A stretch of DNA of 64,000 nt, from contig JAHDXO010000013.1 in NCBI GenBank assembly GCA_023382975.1, forward strand, positions 1 through 64,000, written 5' to 3'. Shown here piece after piece: positions 15,609 to 25,055 of this stretch. Position numbers and translations under genes: made by a program. Positions within the stretch are counted from its first letter, which is position 1. The number at the start of each line of letters is the position of its first letter. Origin of the DNA: Pirellulaceae bacterium (lineage in GTDB: Bacteria > Planctomycetota > Planctomycetia > Pirellulales > Pirellulaceae). The notes below the pieces were generated by a model. It ran no database searches, was not told the DNA's origin, and saw only the letters and a list, made by a program, of their open reading frames with translations.

Positions 15609-17270
15609 TCACCCTCTGACACCGAACAGCGGGATCATGAGCATGCCGGCGATCGTGGCGAGCAGGCCCGCCAGACCCATCAAGGTCATCAGGGGCGAGA
15701 TGAAGCGGAGACCTTCGGCCTCGGTCATGCCGCTCATCTTGCACATCACCCAGAATCCGCTGTCGTTCATCCAGCACACCGGCTTCGAACCGCAGCCGAT
15801 CGCCAACGCCAAGAAGACCGGGTGACAGCCCAGTTGGCCGGACGCAACGATGCCCGACAGGATGCCGACCGAGGTGATCATGGCGACGGTGGCCGAGCCT
15901 TGCGCCGTGCGGATCGCCGCCGTGATCAAAAAGGCCAGCACAATCAACAGCAGCGGAGAACTGGTCGGCAACCGGCTGACCAGTCCGGCGACGCCCGTCT
16001 GCTGCAGCATGCTGCCCAAAGCGCCACCGGCCGCGGTGATCAGGATGATCACGCCGCCGCTGGACAAGGCCGCCTGGACTGCTTCGGCCAGCCGTTGGCG
16101 GCTGGTCCGCTTTTGCCAGGCCAGCGTCCCCAACGCGACCGCCGCGGCGATCGCCAGCGCGATGTTCTTGTCACCCAACGTCGCCGCCAATGTCTGCCAG
16201 TGCGGCGCCGCGTTCCGTAGCGACGGTTCGAGCAGGGTATGGCCGGCGATCAAGACCAGCGGGATGACGATCGGCAGCACCGCCAATCCCAAGGGCGGCA
16301 ACTGCCGCTCGTCCGCGGTCGCCATCCGCTGCATGTCGTCGCGGGAGAAATCGGCCGATTCGCGCAGCGGCAGGCCGATCCGCCGGTTGACCCACCAGGC
16401 GAACAAGTATCCGGCCGAACTGCTGAACAGCCCCACGATCGTCCCGGCCAGGATCATCAGCCCCAGATCCACCCCCAGTTGCTCGGCCACGAACAGCGGC
16501 CCCGGCGTGGGAGGAACGAGCGAGTGAGCCATCGTCGCGCCGGCGATGATCGTCAGAACGTACAGCAGGTAATCGCGGCCCGTGCGGACGTGCAGCGCCT
16601 TGCCCAGCGGCATCATCAGATAGAACACCGTGTCGAAGAAGACGGGGATGCCCAGCACGAAGCCGCTCGACAGAAAAGCCGCCGGCGCGCCTCGTTGGCC
16701 TGTCACTCGGACGGCCGAGCGCACAATGCGGTCGGCCGAGCCGCTGTCCAGCAGGCACTTGCCGATGATCGCGGCCAAGGCGATCAGGATGCCGATCTTG
16801 CCGCACGTGTCGCCGAAGGCGAAAGCCACCCGCTCGCCAACGGTCTGACCGGCCTGGCGGCGAATCGATCGCCACGCAACCGGTTCGACGAACCGGTCGT
16901 CGTCCTGCCACACGTAGCCCTCGTCGCCGATCGGCTGGACCAACAGGCGAGTATCGCCCCCCGGCGGCGCGGCCGCGGATGTCACCTCGACCTGCCCCAC
17001 GGTCTGCCAAACGCCGTCGGTTTGCCGCACGACCAGCAACCGCGATCCCGGCTCGGTGGCTCCCTGCAACACGATCTGCCCGGTAGCCGCATCCAACGCC
17101 GCAGCAGTGGCTCGCTGTGCCAGCAGATGGCCCTCGATGGCGGCCCGCGGCGTCAACGCACCGACCGCGACAGCGGCCAGGATCAAGGCGAGGAAAGCGT
17201 GGAGACGCAGGATCAGCACGCCGCCGACCACGATTCCCACGCCGATCAACACGATCCACAAGGAATGCAT
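15609..17270 (-). CDS. gntP: GntP-family permease with inserted soluble domain
   Basis: A 553-residue inner-membrane transporter of the GntP gluconate:H+ symporter family (sugar acids such as gluconate). The core shows IGILIALAAIIGKCLLDSG, GIPVFFDTVFYLMMPLG, AHSLVPPTPGP and the C-terminal GFWVMCKMSGMTEAEG. Length exceeds the usual 440-450 residues because about 95 hydrophilic residues (roughly 47-140, including GATEPGSRLLVVRQTDG) are inserted after the first hairpin; they look like a small beta domain. A 137-bp near-copy of its 3' end lies at 13126-13262 on the far side of the tcmP island. Gene neighbours do not reveal the substrate. Confidence 0.9.
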   Translation of the reverse strand: MHSLWIVLIGVGIVVGGVLILRLHAFLALILAAVAVGALTPRAAIEGHLLAQRATAAALDAATGQIVLQGATEPGSRLLVVRQTDGVWQTVGQVEVTSAAAPPGGDTRLLVQPIGDEGYVWQDDDRFVEPVAWRSIRRQAGQTVGERVAFAFGDTCGKIGILIALAAIIGKCLLDSGSADRIVRSAVRVTGQRGAPAAFLSSGFVLGIPVFFDTVFYLMMPLGKALHVRTGRDYLLYVLTIIAGATMAHSLVPPTPGPLFVAEQLGVDLGLMILAGTIVGLFSSSAGYLFAWWVNRRIGLPLRESADFSRDDMQRMATADERQLPPLGLAVLPIVIPLVLIAGHTLLEPSLRNAAPHWQTLAATLGDKNIALAIAAAVALGTLAWQKRTSRQRLAEAVQAALSSGGVIILITAAGGALGSMLQQTGVAGLVSRLPTSSPLLLIVLAFLITAAIRTAQGSATVAMITSVGILSGIVASGQLGCHPVFLALAIGCGSKPVCWMNDSGFWVMCKMSGMTEAEGLRFISPLMTLMGLAGLLATIAGMLMIPLFGVRG

Positions 17271-17300
17271 GTCCGGTTCTCCGTGCTTGGTTCTGCGCCG

Positions 17301-18113
17301 CTACTGGCCCGGCTGACGCAGATGGACGTTCATCTGCGGGTACGGGATCTCGATGCCGGCTTTGTCCAAGGCCCGCTTCACGGCGCGGACCGTGGCTTGC
17401 TTCACTTCCCCGAAATCCTCGCGTTTGGCCCACACACGCACCGACCAGTTTACCGATGAAGCGCCCAGGTCCACCAGGAATACGACCGGCGGCGGATCGT
17501 CCAGCCGTCCCTCGACGCGCGCGGCCGCTTGCTCCAGCACTTCCCGCGTACGGTCGATGTCCGCATCGTAACTGACGCCGACGTCGACGTCGGCCCGTCG
17601 CTTGGGATGATACGTGATATTCTCGATCGTCGCACCGAAGATCGCACTGTTCGGCATGATGAATCGGCGGTTGTCAAACGTGTCCAAGGTGGTCGAGAAA
17701 ACGTTGATCTCGTCGACCACGCCTGTTTGACCCGCGATCGTGACCGCGTCGCCCACCTTGAACGGCCGGAAGGCCAGCAGCATGACGCCGGATGCGAAGT
17801 TCGACAGCGTTCCCTGAAACGCGAGGCCGATCGCCAAGCCAGCGGCGCCCAGCACGGCGGCGAAACTGGTCGTCTCGACACCGAACATGCCCAAGCAGCC
17901 GATCACTGCCGCCAGCACCACGAGCCACCAGACCAGATGCGCGAAGAATTTGGTGAGCGTCGCATCGAACTTCGCCCGTTCCAGGCTCCGGCGAACAAGG
18001 CGGGACACCAACGCAGCGGCAATCCACGCGACGATCAACAGCACCAGCGCTCCAACCGCATTGGCAGCGTAGTTGGCCAACAGCGGCAAGAGCAGCTTCA
18101 ACGATTCAGGCAT
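17301..18113 (-). CDS. small mechanosensitive channel (MscS family)
   Basis: A 270-residue MscS-type channel that opens under membrane tension and protects against osmotic downshock. Three N-terminal membrane helices are visible; the pore-lining TM3 GAAGLAIGLAFQGTLSNFASG is followed by FRPFKVGDAVTIAGQTGVVDEI and IPYPQMNVHLR near the C-terminus, all diagnostic. The start MPESLKLLLPLLANY was chosen over a longer frame because the extra residues are not family-like. It follows the gntP start by about 30 bp in the same direction but belongs to a different functional class. Confidence 0.9.
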   Translation of the reverse strand: MPESLKLLLPLLANYAANAVGALVLLIVAWIAAALVSRLVRRSLERAKFDATLTKFFAHLVWWLVVLAAVIGCLGMFGVETTSFAAVLGAAGLAIGLAFQGTLSNFASGVMLLAFRPFKVGDAVTIAGQTGVVDEINVFSTTLDTFDNRRFIMPNSAIFGATIENITYHPKRRADVDVGVSYDADIDRTREVLEQAAARVEGRLDDPPPVVFLVDLGASSVNWSVRVWAKREDFGEVKQATVRAVKRALDKAGIEIPYPQMNVHLRQPGQ

Positions 18114-18141
18114 CTCAGCGACTCCTCGATCTGCAACCCTC

Positions 18142-20295
18142 TCAACGAACGGCGTCCCACACGGCAAGATTATCTGCTAGCCGCCCGATCAAAAAGGGGG
18201 GCGACGCAACCATGTCCACTCGTGTCGCTCCGTCCAGCGTTGTGCGCTCTGTGTTCTCCTTCGAGTCGTCGTCGCTCGGCTGGGACGCCGTCGTCTGCCT
18301 CCCGCGCAACTCCATGTCCTTGATCCAAACCACGCCGCCGTCTTCGATGGTCAGGTTCAGCTTCACTAGGTCCGGCTGTTCATTCTCCGTCACCCAGAAC
18401 GGAATCTCGTATTCGGCCCAGCCGTTGGTTCCGCTGACGGCGTTGTGGAGACCTTTCGAGAAGAACTCGCCCTTGCCTGGAATTCGGACCCACATTTCCA
18501 GATAGCTGCGGCCCTTGACGCCTTCCGTCCGCAGTTTCGCGCGATAGAAGAACGGTCCCGGCTTCATCTGCGGCATCGGCGCCTCGAACAACCGCACCGT
18601 GCGAGTCTTGTCCGCCGCAATCTTCCAGCCGCCGTCAACGACATCGACGCCGTCCTGGGTGATGGTCGGTTCGGACGTGCCGAACGAACGAATGACGCCC
18701 TGCCCTTCGCTGCTCCACCGCGCCGTGACAATCGCTTTTCCGAGCCGGTGCAGGGTGAATCCGTCTTGGTCCAGCTTGACATCGTTATCGCTCCCGGCCA
18801 ATTCAAGTTCGTACTTGCCGGTCGCCAGCCACTTGATTTGCGAGCCGGTTTTCAGATCGATCGTGTGAACTTCCCGACCATCCTGTTTGACCACGACCTG
18901 CACGTCATCGACTTCGGATTGAATTTCCAAGCGGCCCCGGTCGGTGACCACGACGATCACTGCGGCCAGCGCTAGGGACAGAGTCAGTAACAACGTGGCG
19001 GCGATAACCAATGGGCGTCGTCGAGCGTAGGCGGGTTTCTCCAAAACCCGCGCCGCTGGTTTCGAAGAGAGCCGACTATACTCGGCCAGCGTCTGGGAGA
19101 CGTGGACCGGCGTTTGAAATCGCTCGGCGGGATCCTTGGCCATCATCTTTAGCAGGATCGCTTCGACCTCGGACGGCACATCGTCGCGAAACTCGGCCAG
19201 CGGCGGCGGTGCCTGTCCGGCGTGAGCCTTGATCTTCTCCAGCACCGAGCCCTCGGGAAAAGGCGGTTTGCCCGTCAGCAGCGTGTAGAACGTGCAGCCA
19301 AGGCTGTAAATATCCGAGCGGATGTCGGCCGCGTGGGCGTCCCGCGCCTGCTCGGGCGCGATGAAGTCGGGGGTGCCCATCATCGTGCCCGCCAGCGTGA
19401 GTTTTTCGCCATCGCCGGGTGCCTTCGGGTCGGCATTCTCATCCGACATGTCGCTGGCAGCCGCTTCGCTGGCGAGGTTCGACAACCCGAAGTCAAGAAT
19501 CTTCACCGTGGGGAAGGCATCCGGACTGCCACCGTTCTTCTGCATGGATGACGGACTGGACGTCCGTCCCGCGGTCGCCATCAGGTTGTGCGGCTTGATG
19601 TCGCGGTGGACCATGCCGTGCTCGTGGGCGTGCTGTAACCCCAAAGCGACCTGGCGGATGATCTCGCACGCTTCGGCGACGGGCAGTGCGCCACGTCGTC
19701 GGATCACTTCATCCAGATTGACGCCTTCGACGAACTCCATCACCAAGAAGTGCAGGCTTCCTGCTTGCTCCGCGTCGTGTGCCGTGACGATGTTGGCGTG
19801 ATGCAATCGGGCGGCGGCCTGTACTTCGCGCTGGAACCGCTTGACCGCCGCGTCGCTGCGCACCAGTTCCGGCCGGATCACCTTCAGCGCGACCGGCCGG
19901 TTCATGACGCGGTGCTGGGCCTTGTAGACGTCGCCCATCCCGCCGCGGCCAATGAGTGCCAGAATTTCGTAACGCGGGTGCTGGCGCAACGCAGGCGGCA
20001 ATTGCTCCCTGCCGTCGGACCTGGCGCCGCTCGGCCCTGCCACAGCATCCATCGTGGGCGATGCGGGGGCCACAGCCGCCTTGCCCCCCAATTCCCCAGA
20101 CGGCGGACCAGGGGGTGGCGACTCTCGCACAAGTCCCAGGAACGTGTCGTCCTGCAATCCGACCATCGTATTGCAGCAGTCGCGACACCGATCCAGGTGA
20201 TCGGCGATTCTCTCGGCCTCGGACGAATCGAGCGTTCCCAAGGCAAATCCCACGAGTTGTTCCTTCGGTGGATGACGGTCGAACTGGTCGGTCAT
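18142..20295 (-). CDS. membrane Ser/Thr kinase with anti-sigma zinc finger
   Basis: A 717-residue receptor-like kinase. Residues 1-50 carry a putative zinc finger of anti-sigma type (HLDRCRDCC at 33-41). The kinase domain spans about 109-400: G-loop GRGGMGDVY, K138, HRD at 230-232, N237 and DFG at 268-270, with an unusual insert of about 20 residues between HRDIKPHNLM and the DFG. One transmembrane helix lies near 423-448 (LVIAATLLLTLSLALAAVIVVV), followed by an extracytoplasmic beta-rich region. It is 166 bp downstream of an ECF sigma gene on the same strand; in planctomycetes such pairs are proposed to work as phosphorylation-controlled sigma modules. Confidence 0.9.
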   Translation of the reverse strand: MTDQFDRHPPKEQLVGFALGTLDSSEAERIADHLDRCRDCCNTMVGLQDDTFLGLVRESPPPGPPSGELGGKAAVAPASPTMDAVAGPSGARSDGREQLPPALRQHPRYEILALIGRGGMGDVYKAQHRVMNRPVALKVIRPELVRSDAAVKRFQREVQAAARLHHANIVTAHDAEQAGSLHFLVMEFVEGVNLDEVIRRRGALPVAEACEIIRQVALGLQHAHEHGMVHRDIKPHNLMATAGRTSSPSSMQKNGGSPDAFPTVKILDFGLSNLASEAAASDMSDENADPKAPGDGEKLTLAGTMMGTPDFIAPEQARDAHAADIRSDIYSLGCTFYTLLTGKPPFPEGSVLEKIKAHAGQAPPPLAEFRDDVPSEVEAILLKMMAKDPAERFQTPVHVSQTLAEYSRLSSKPAARVLEKPAYARRRPLVIAATLLLTLSLALAAVIVVVTDRGRLEIQSEVDDVQVVVKQDGREVHTIDLKTGSQIKWLATGKYELELAGSDNDVKLDQDGFTLHRLGKAIVTARWSSEGQGVIRSFGTSEPTITQDGVDVVDGGWKIAADKTRTVRLFEAPMPQMKPGPFFYRAKLRTEGVKGRSYLEMWVRIPGKGEFFSKGLHNAVSGTNGWAEYEIPFWVTENEQPDLVKLNLTIEDGGVVWIKDMELRGRQTTASQPSDDDSKENTERTTLDGATRVDMVASPPFLIGRLADNLAVWDAVR

Positions 20296-20461
20296 GTGTA
20301 CCTCGCTTTCCGGCAGAAGATCGGAGGGTCGATATGATGGGATAGTGCAGAAGCCGTCGAATTCTCACGCCGACCGAAAGGAATTTTATCGCGAAGTCCG
20401 CAAGTCCTGACGAAAACGCAACTTACGCTGGCAGATATCGTCGACTTCCAGTGTCCGGCGA

Positions 20462-21136
20462 TCAACTCGATTCCAGCGGGGCGACCAGCCCGGCCGCCTC
20501 ACGCCGCAATGCGTTCAACACGCGGTTGCGGGCCATGTAGACCGAGCCGCGGGACATCCGAAGTTCCTCCGCGATCTGCTCTGCATTCTGACCGTCGAAC
20601 ATCTGCCGACAAAAGGCGTCCCACGTCTTCGCTTCGAATTTTGGCCGGACCAGCTCCAGCAGTCGGGCGATTACTTGGCGGTCGTGCTGCTCGTTCCAGA
20701 CGCGGCTCAAACCGCTTTTCTCGTCTTCGAGATGATTAAGCCGTTCCAGCACGCTACTGCTGCCCGTGGCGACGGGGCGATGCCGTCGACCGCGCCAATA
20801 ATCCCGCAGTCGATGGACGAGGATCTTCCGCAGCCAATTGCGAAACGCACCAGGACGATCGTTGTGCTGGAATCGGGGCAACTCCTGCGAAACGACGCAG
20901 AGAACTTCTTGAACAAGGTCGTCGGCATCGGACGCATCGACTTCGTAGGCGCGCAGCCACCCCCGCATCAGTGGCGAGTAAATCTCCACCAGCCGGCTCC
21001 ACGAGTCGGAATCGCCGTGTTCGCGAATGCTCGCAAGCAAGCTGAGCGACGTTTCACTCACGGCCCACGAGGCCTCCCGATGAAGTGCTTGTCGAAATCG
21101 GTCAGGGACGTCCGGCGTCCATTCCCTTCCAACCAA
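20462..21136 (-). CDS. ECF-type RNA polymerase sigma factor
   Basis: A 224-residue sigma factor of the ECF subgroup common in planctomycetes. Region 2 contains SDADDLVQEVLCVVSQEL and region 4 contains QNAEQIAEELRMSRGSVYMARNRVLNAL, a helix-turn-helix that reads the -35 element. An alternative GTG start at 21061 (VSETSLSLLASIRE) would match the usual N-terminus better and shorten the protein to 199 residues. It precedes the zinc-finger kinase gene, which probably controls it. Confidence 0.88.
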   Translation of the reverse strand: MVGREWTPDVPDRFRQALHREASWAVSETSLSLLASIREHGDSDSWSRLVEIYSPLMRGWLRAYEVDASDADDLVQEVLCVVSQELPRFQHNDRPGAFRNWLRKILVHRLRDYWRGRRHRPVATGSSSVLERLNHLEDEKSGLSRVWNEQHDRQVIARLLELVRPKFEAKTWDAFCRQMFDGQNAEQIAEELRMSRGSVYMARNRVLNALRREAAGLVAPLESS

Positions 21137-21395
21137 TTCTATCAGTGAACGGGCGGGGAAGCAGTCTGGGAGTCTCCGCTCGCGACGAAGCGAGATCCGC
21201 GGGGCGACCGCCGGTTTCGCCGTCGGCCGGTACGGCGCAATTTGCTAGCGGTGCTGTCGCCGCCGCGAAGGGAGGGTGAAAAGTGGTCAATCGCCGTAGT
21301 CCCGCCTTGGCGAATTTGCTATCGTTCCGCGCCTTTTCCATCGGTAGGTGGAAAGGGGCCCGACCCAGTTGCGCTCTTGTTGGAGGAGAATTGCC

Positions 21396-24300
21396 GTGCA
21401 AATCGCCAAACTGCAGATTGACCGCTTCGGTGCCTGGACAGACCTGGCGCTGGGCCCGCTGAGCAGCGGAGTGAATGTCTATTGGGGTCAGGAGACGGCA
21501 CACCGCGCGGCGCTAGTCGAGTTTGTCCGCAGCGTGCTTTACGGCTTTAGCGACCAAGTTCGCGACCAGTACCTGACGCCAGGTGCGCGCGATGCGGGCG
21601 GTTCGCTGGCGCTGAACGTGCCGGCGGGCCTCCAGATCGTTCATCGCCACGATTCGGGCGATCGCTACGGTCGCATGATCGTCGAGGGCGAGCACGGTCC
21701 TCTGGTGGGCGGGCAACGTCTGGAATCGCTGACCGGCGGGATACCGCAAAGCGTCTTCGACCGGATCTTCACCATCGACTTTCATCAGCGCAGCGGGATC
21801 GAAGCCCTGATCGACGCAGCCGCGGAACAGGGCTTTCCGGTGATTGGCGGCCACGGGGACGAGACCCGCCTGGAACCTTTGCGCCAGCGGCTCGGCGAGC
21901 AGCGTCGGTTGCTGGCCGATCTGACGGCGGGCGACCTGTCGCTGAACGGTCTGCTGGAACGGCGTCGCCGTTTGCGCATGGACATCGAGGCGTTGCAGAC
22001 TGCCGCCCAGCAGCACGCCGACCGCGACGGTCAGCAGCGCCGCAAGTTGCAGTCCGAACTGGTCGATCTCGAACAGCAACTGGACGAACTGCACGCGGAA
22101 CTGCAGCGGCTGGATGCCGAGATCGAAACGCGCGGCGAGGAACGACAGCGCCGGGCTGCCGAAGTCCAGCAGATGCTGTTCGAACGCCAACAGGGCGTCA
22201 TTCAGCGGCGTCAGCAGTTGGCCGAGGCCGACAAGCAGTTGGAGCGTTGGAAGCAGGTGCTGAGCGACGTCGAGATCCGGCGCGAGCGTCTGCAGGCCGA
22301 TCAGGAAACCGGCGGCTTCCGGGACGACGGCACCGCCGATCCGCGCCACCCCCTGCGTCAATTGGAAGAGCAGGTGGAACACCTGCACGCGACTGTGCTG
22401 CAACTGGATCCCGGAAGCGATCCGAACGCCTGCGTGTGCCGCCAATTGCGACTGCAACTGACGCCGACGCTGCACGCCATGCGCGAGGGCATCTATCACC
22501 TGTGCAATCAACTGAACCTTTGGGAGGCCTCGGCACGCCGCAACGAAAGCGGCAGCGAGTTGGGGCAGATGCGGCGTTGCGAAGCCGAATTGCGGCAGTC
22601 GATCCAGGCGCTATCGCTGCGGCGGCAGCAACTGCTGGCCGAGTTGTCGTCGATGGCGCCGCAGGGACATGCGCTGCGCGCCGCACACGCCGAACTGTGC
22701 CGCTGCGCCGACCATCCCAGCGATTGGGACTGGGCCGTTTCGACCGACACCCAGCAGCCCGGCTTGGACGAAGAGCTTCTGTCCGTGCTCGACGCGGAAC
22801 TCGACCGCCTCCAGCAGCGACGGCGCAACGTGTTGGCCGACATCGACGAGGTCGAGCAGGAACTGAACGAACTGCGCCAGCGGCTGGAACACGGCCCGGC
22901 GTCGGACGAGTCCGAGCCGCTGCGGCAGCGGCTGGAAGCCAAGCAGGCCGAGTTGCAGCGGATCGAGCGACAGATCTGTGACGGCGAAAAACGGCGCGAC
23001 GTCCATGCGAGCATCGCCGAAATGGAAAACGAAATCCGCGCGCTTGAGGCCGCCACGCAGCCCAGCGAGATTCTCCGCGAAGCGAGCACTCTGCTGCGGC
23101 AAGCAAGTTGCGAGGAACTGCAGCAGGTCGCCGTCACGCCAGAACGGATCGTTCGCGTCCAACACCGCAGCGGCGCTCGACTGTCGCTGGCCGATCTGAA
23201 ACCCGGCCAGCGGGACCAGGTCCATTTAAGCCTCGGTCTGGCCATCGTCGCCGCTTTCGGACGCCGCGGCACGCATCTGCCGCTGATCCTGCACGATCCC
23301 TTGCTTCGCCAGGACGGCCCGCACGCCGAAGCCTTGGTCTCGGCGCTGAACGACTTCGCCGCCCGCGGCCATCAGATTCTGCTGTTGCTGGGGTCGGGGC
23401 CGGCCGCCCAGTTGTTCCGCGCACGCGGCGCCTCGGTGCGCCAGTTGCCCAATCCGCACGAGGTCCTGCTGCCGGCCGTCGCGCCGGCCGCTGTCGATCT
23501 GAGCGAACAGAAGCGGCAGGAGATCAATCGCCAACTGAATGCGATCGCCGAAGAGGCCAACCGCGCGGCGGCCGCGGTCAGCTACCCGGCTTTCAGCGCG
23601 GAAGAATTTCCGGGCGAACTGACCGATCGGGTCCGCGGAGCCAGGCCTGCCGAACCGGATCCGGCCGACGCGCAGAACGCCTCGGAGTACTTCCTGCTGG
23701 AAAGCAGCCCGATCCACGAAGCCCCGTCGATCGACGCCGCCACGGCGGAGCGGTTCCGCAAGATCGGCGTGCTGTACGTCCGCGACCTGCTGCGCATCGA
23801 CATCGAGGACGCCGCACAACGCCTGCGCCACGCGGGCATCACGGCCGCCATGATCCGCAGTTGGCGAGCCGAGGCGCTGCTGGTCTGCCGGGTGGCTCGC
23901 CTGCGGCCTTACGACGCCCGCATCTTGGTTGCCTGCGGGATCGAGAGTCCCAAACAGTTGGCTCGGCTGGACGCGGACGAGCTGCGCCGCCGGGTGGAAT
24001 CGTTCTCGGCGACCAGCACCGGACAAGTCTTGCTGCGGGCCGGCAACCGCTACGAACTGTCGCGCTTGACCAATTGGATCCAGTCCGCGCGCACCGCGGA
24101 TCAGCCGCGATACGGTGACAACGGCCAGGAGCGTTCGACTTCAGCGCGGGCAGAACGACCGTACCGCGAACGATCCGCGGAGCAGCGGACGCACGATCGA
24201 GGCGAACGGCGGAGACGGGAATTGGAAAGCGGTGACCGGCGGCCGTCGCGCCGCAGCCGCGAGCGCTCCGGCGGCACCGGTCTGACGCGCGAGCACCACC

Positions 24301-24863
24301 AAACGCCGCAAGACGGCCAGCCGTCGCCCCGCGGCGAACGCAACGGCCGCACTCGGGTGCGCGAGGCGGGCATTCGGCAGGATCGCGACGCGGTCGTCCT
24401 GAAACTGGACCGCGAAGACGACTCGCTCCGCTTCTACCTGAACACGGCCGATCCGATCGAGAGCGCTCCGTCCATCGGGCCGCGAACCGCCGAGCGGTTG
24501 GAACGCATCGGCATCCGGACGGTCGCCGACTTCCTGCGAGCCGATCCGGAGGCGACGGCCGAGCGGCTGCGCAACCGGCACATCAAGGCGGATACGATTC
24601 GCCAGTGGCAGCAGCAGACAATCCTCGTCTGCCGCGTGCCTCAACTCCGCGGGCACGATGCGCAGATCCTGGTCGCGTGCGGTATCCTCGATCCGGAGAA
24701 ACTGGCCGCGATCGAACCTGCGGCGCTGTGGCAACGGGTGGAACCGTTCGCCGAAACGAACGAAGGCAAGCGGATCATCCGTAGCGGCAAGACGCCGGAC
24801 CTGGAAGAAGTCCGCGGCTGGATCGCCTGTGCCGCGCAGGCCCGCCCGCTGCGAGCCGCCTGA
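21396..24863 (+). CDS. SMC/SbcC-like coiled-coil protein with tandem DUF4332
   Basis: A 1155-residue protein. The GTG start has a perfect GGAGGAG seven bases upstream. The N-terminus has the layout of an SbcC/YhaN-type ATPase head (LQIDRFGAWTDLALG, VEFVRSVLYGF), but the P-loop position reads VYWGQETAHRA, without G-K-S/T. Residues about 170-560 are long Gln/Arg/Glu coiled coils. The C-terminal head keeps a signature-like DLKPGQRDQVHLSLGLA (near 600), but Walker B is LPLILHDPLL with His in place of Asp. Two DUF4332 (helix-hairpin-helix) domains follow at about 765-898 and 1015-1155, separated by an Arg-rich linker. ATP hydrolysis is unlikely; a DNA-binding or structural role is inferred. Confidence 0.82.
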   Translation: MQIAKLQIDRFGAWTDLALGPLSSGVNVYWGQETAHRAALVEFVRSVLYGFSDQVRDQYLTPGARDAGGSLALNVPAGLQIVHRHDSGDRYGRMIVEGEHGPLVGGQRLESLTGGIPQSVFDRIFTIDFHQRSGIEALIDAAAEQGFPVIGGHGDETRLEPLRQRLGEQRRLLADLTAGDLSLNGLLERRRRLRMDIEALQTAAQQHADRDGQQRRKLQSELVDLEQQLDELHAELQRLDAEIETRGEERQRRAAEVQQMLFERQQGVIQRRQQLAEADKQLERWKQVLSDVEIRRERLQADQETGGFRDDGTADPRHPLRQLEEQVEHLHATVLQLDPGSDPNACVCRQLRLQLTPTLHAMREGIYHLCNQLNLWEASARRNESGSELGQMRRCEAELRQSIQALSLRRQQLLAELSSMAPQGHALRAAHAELCRCADHPSDWDWAVSTDTQQPGLDEELLSVLDAELDRLQQRRRNVLADIDEVEQELNELRQRLEHGPASDESEPLRQRLEAKQAELQRIERQICDGEKRRDVHASIAEMENEIRALEAATQPSEILREASTLLRQASCEELQQVAVTPERIVRVQHRSGARLSLADLKPGQRDQVHLSLGLAIVAAFGRRGTHLPLILHDPLLRQDGPHAEALVSALNDFAARGHQILLLLGSGPAAQLFRARGASVRQLPNPHEVLLPAVAPAAVDLSEQKRQEINRQLNAIAEEANRAAAAVSYPAFSAEEFPGELTDRVRGARPAEPDPADAQNASEYFLLESSPIHEAPSIDAATAERFRKIGVLYVRDLLRIDIEDAAQRLRHAGITAAMIRSWRAEALLVCRVARLRPYDARILVACGIESPKQLARLDADELRRRVESFSATSTGQVLLRAGNRYELSRLTNWIQSARTADQPRYGDNGQERSTSARAERPYRERSAEQRTHDRGERRRRELESGDRRPSRRSRERSGGTGLTREHHQTPQDGQPSPRGERNGRTRVREAGIRQDRDAVVLKLDREDDSLRFYLNTADPIESAPSIGPRTAERLERIGIRTVADFLRADPEATAERLRNRHIKADTIRQWQQQTILVCRVPQLRGHDAQILVACGILDPEKLAAIEPAALWQRVEPFAETNEGKRIIRSGKTPDLEEVRGWIACAAQARPLRAA

Positions 24864-25055
24864 GAACCGACCCGCATCGCTGCCGAAGCCAACTTTCCGG
24901 CCGAGCATGATACATGGGCTCGTGCCGTCGCTGTCTTGACCCGCGACGGTTTCGCTGTTCGAATCGGGGAAGAGTGGCGCGGCCGCTCGATCGACATCGG
25001 CCCGTTCGCCGATGTCTCGTATCACTCTCTTCTCGCTCAGAATGGATTGGCAGCC

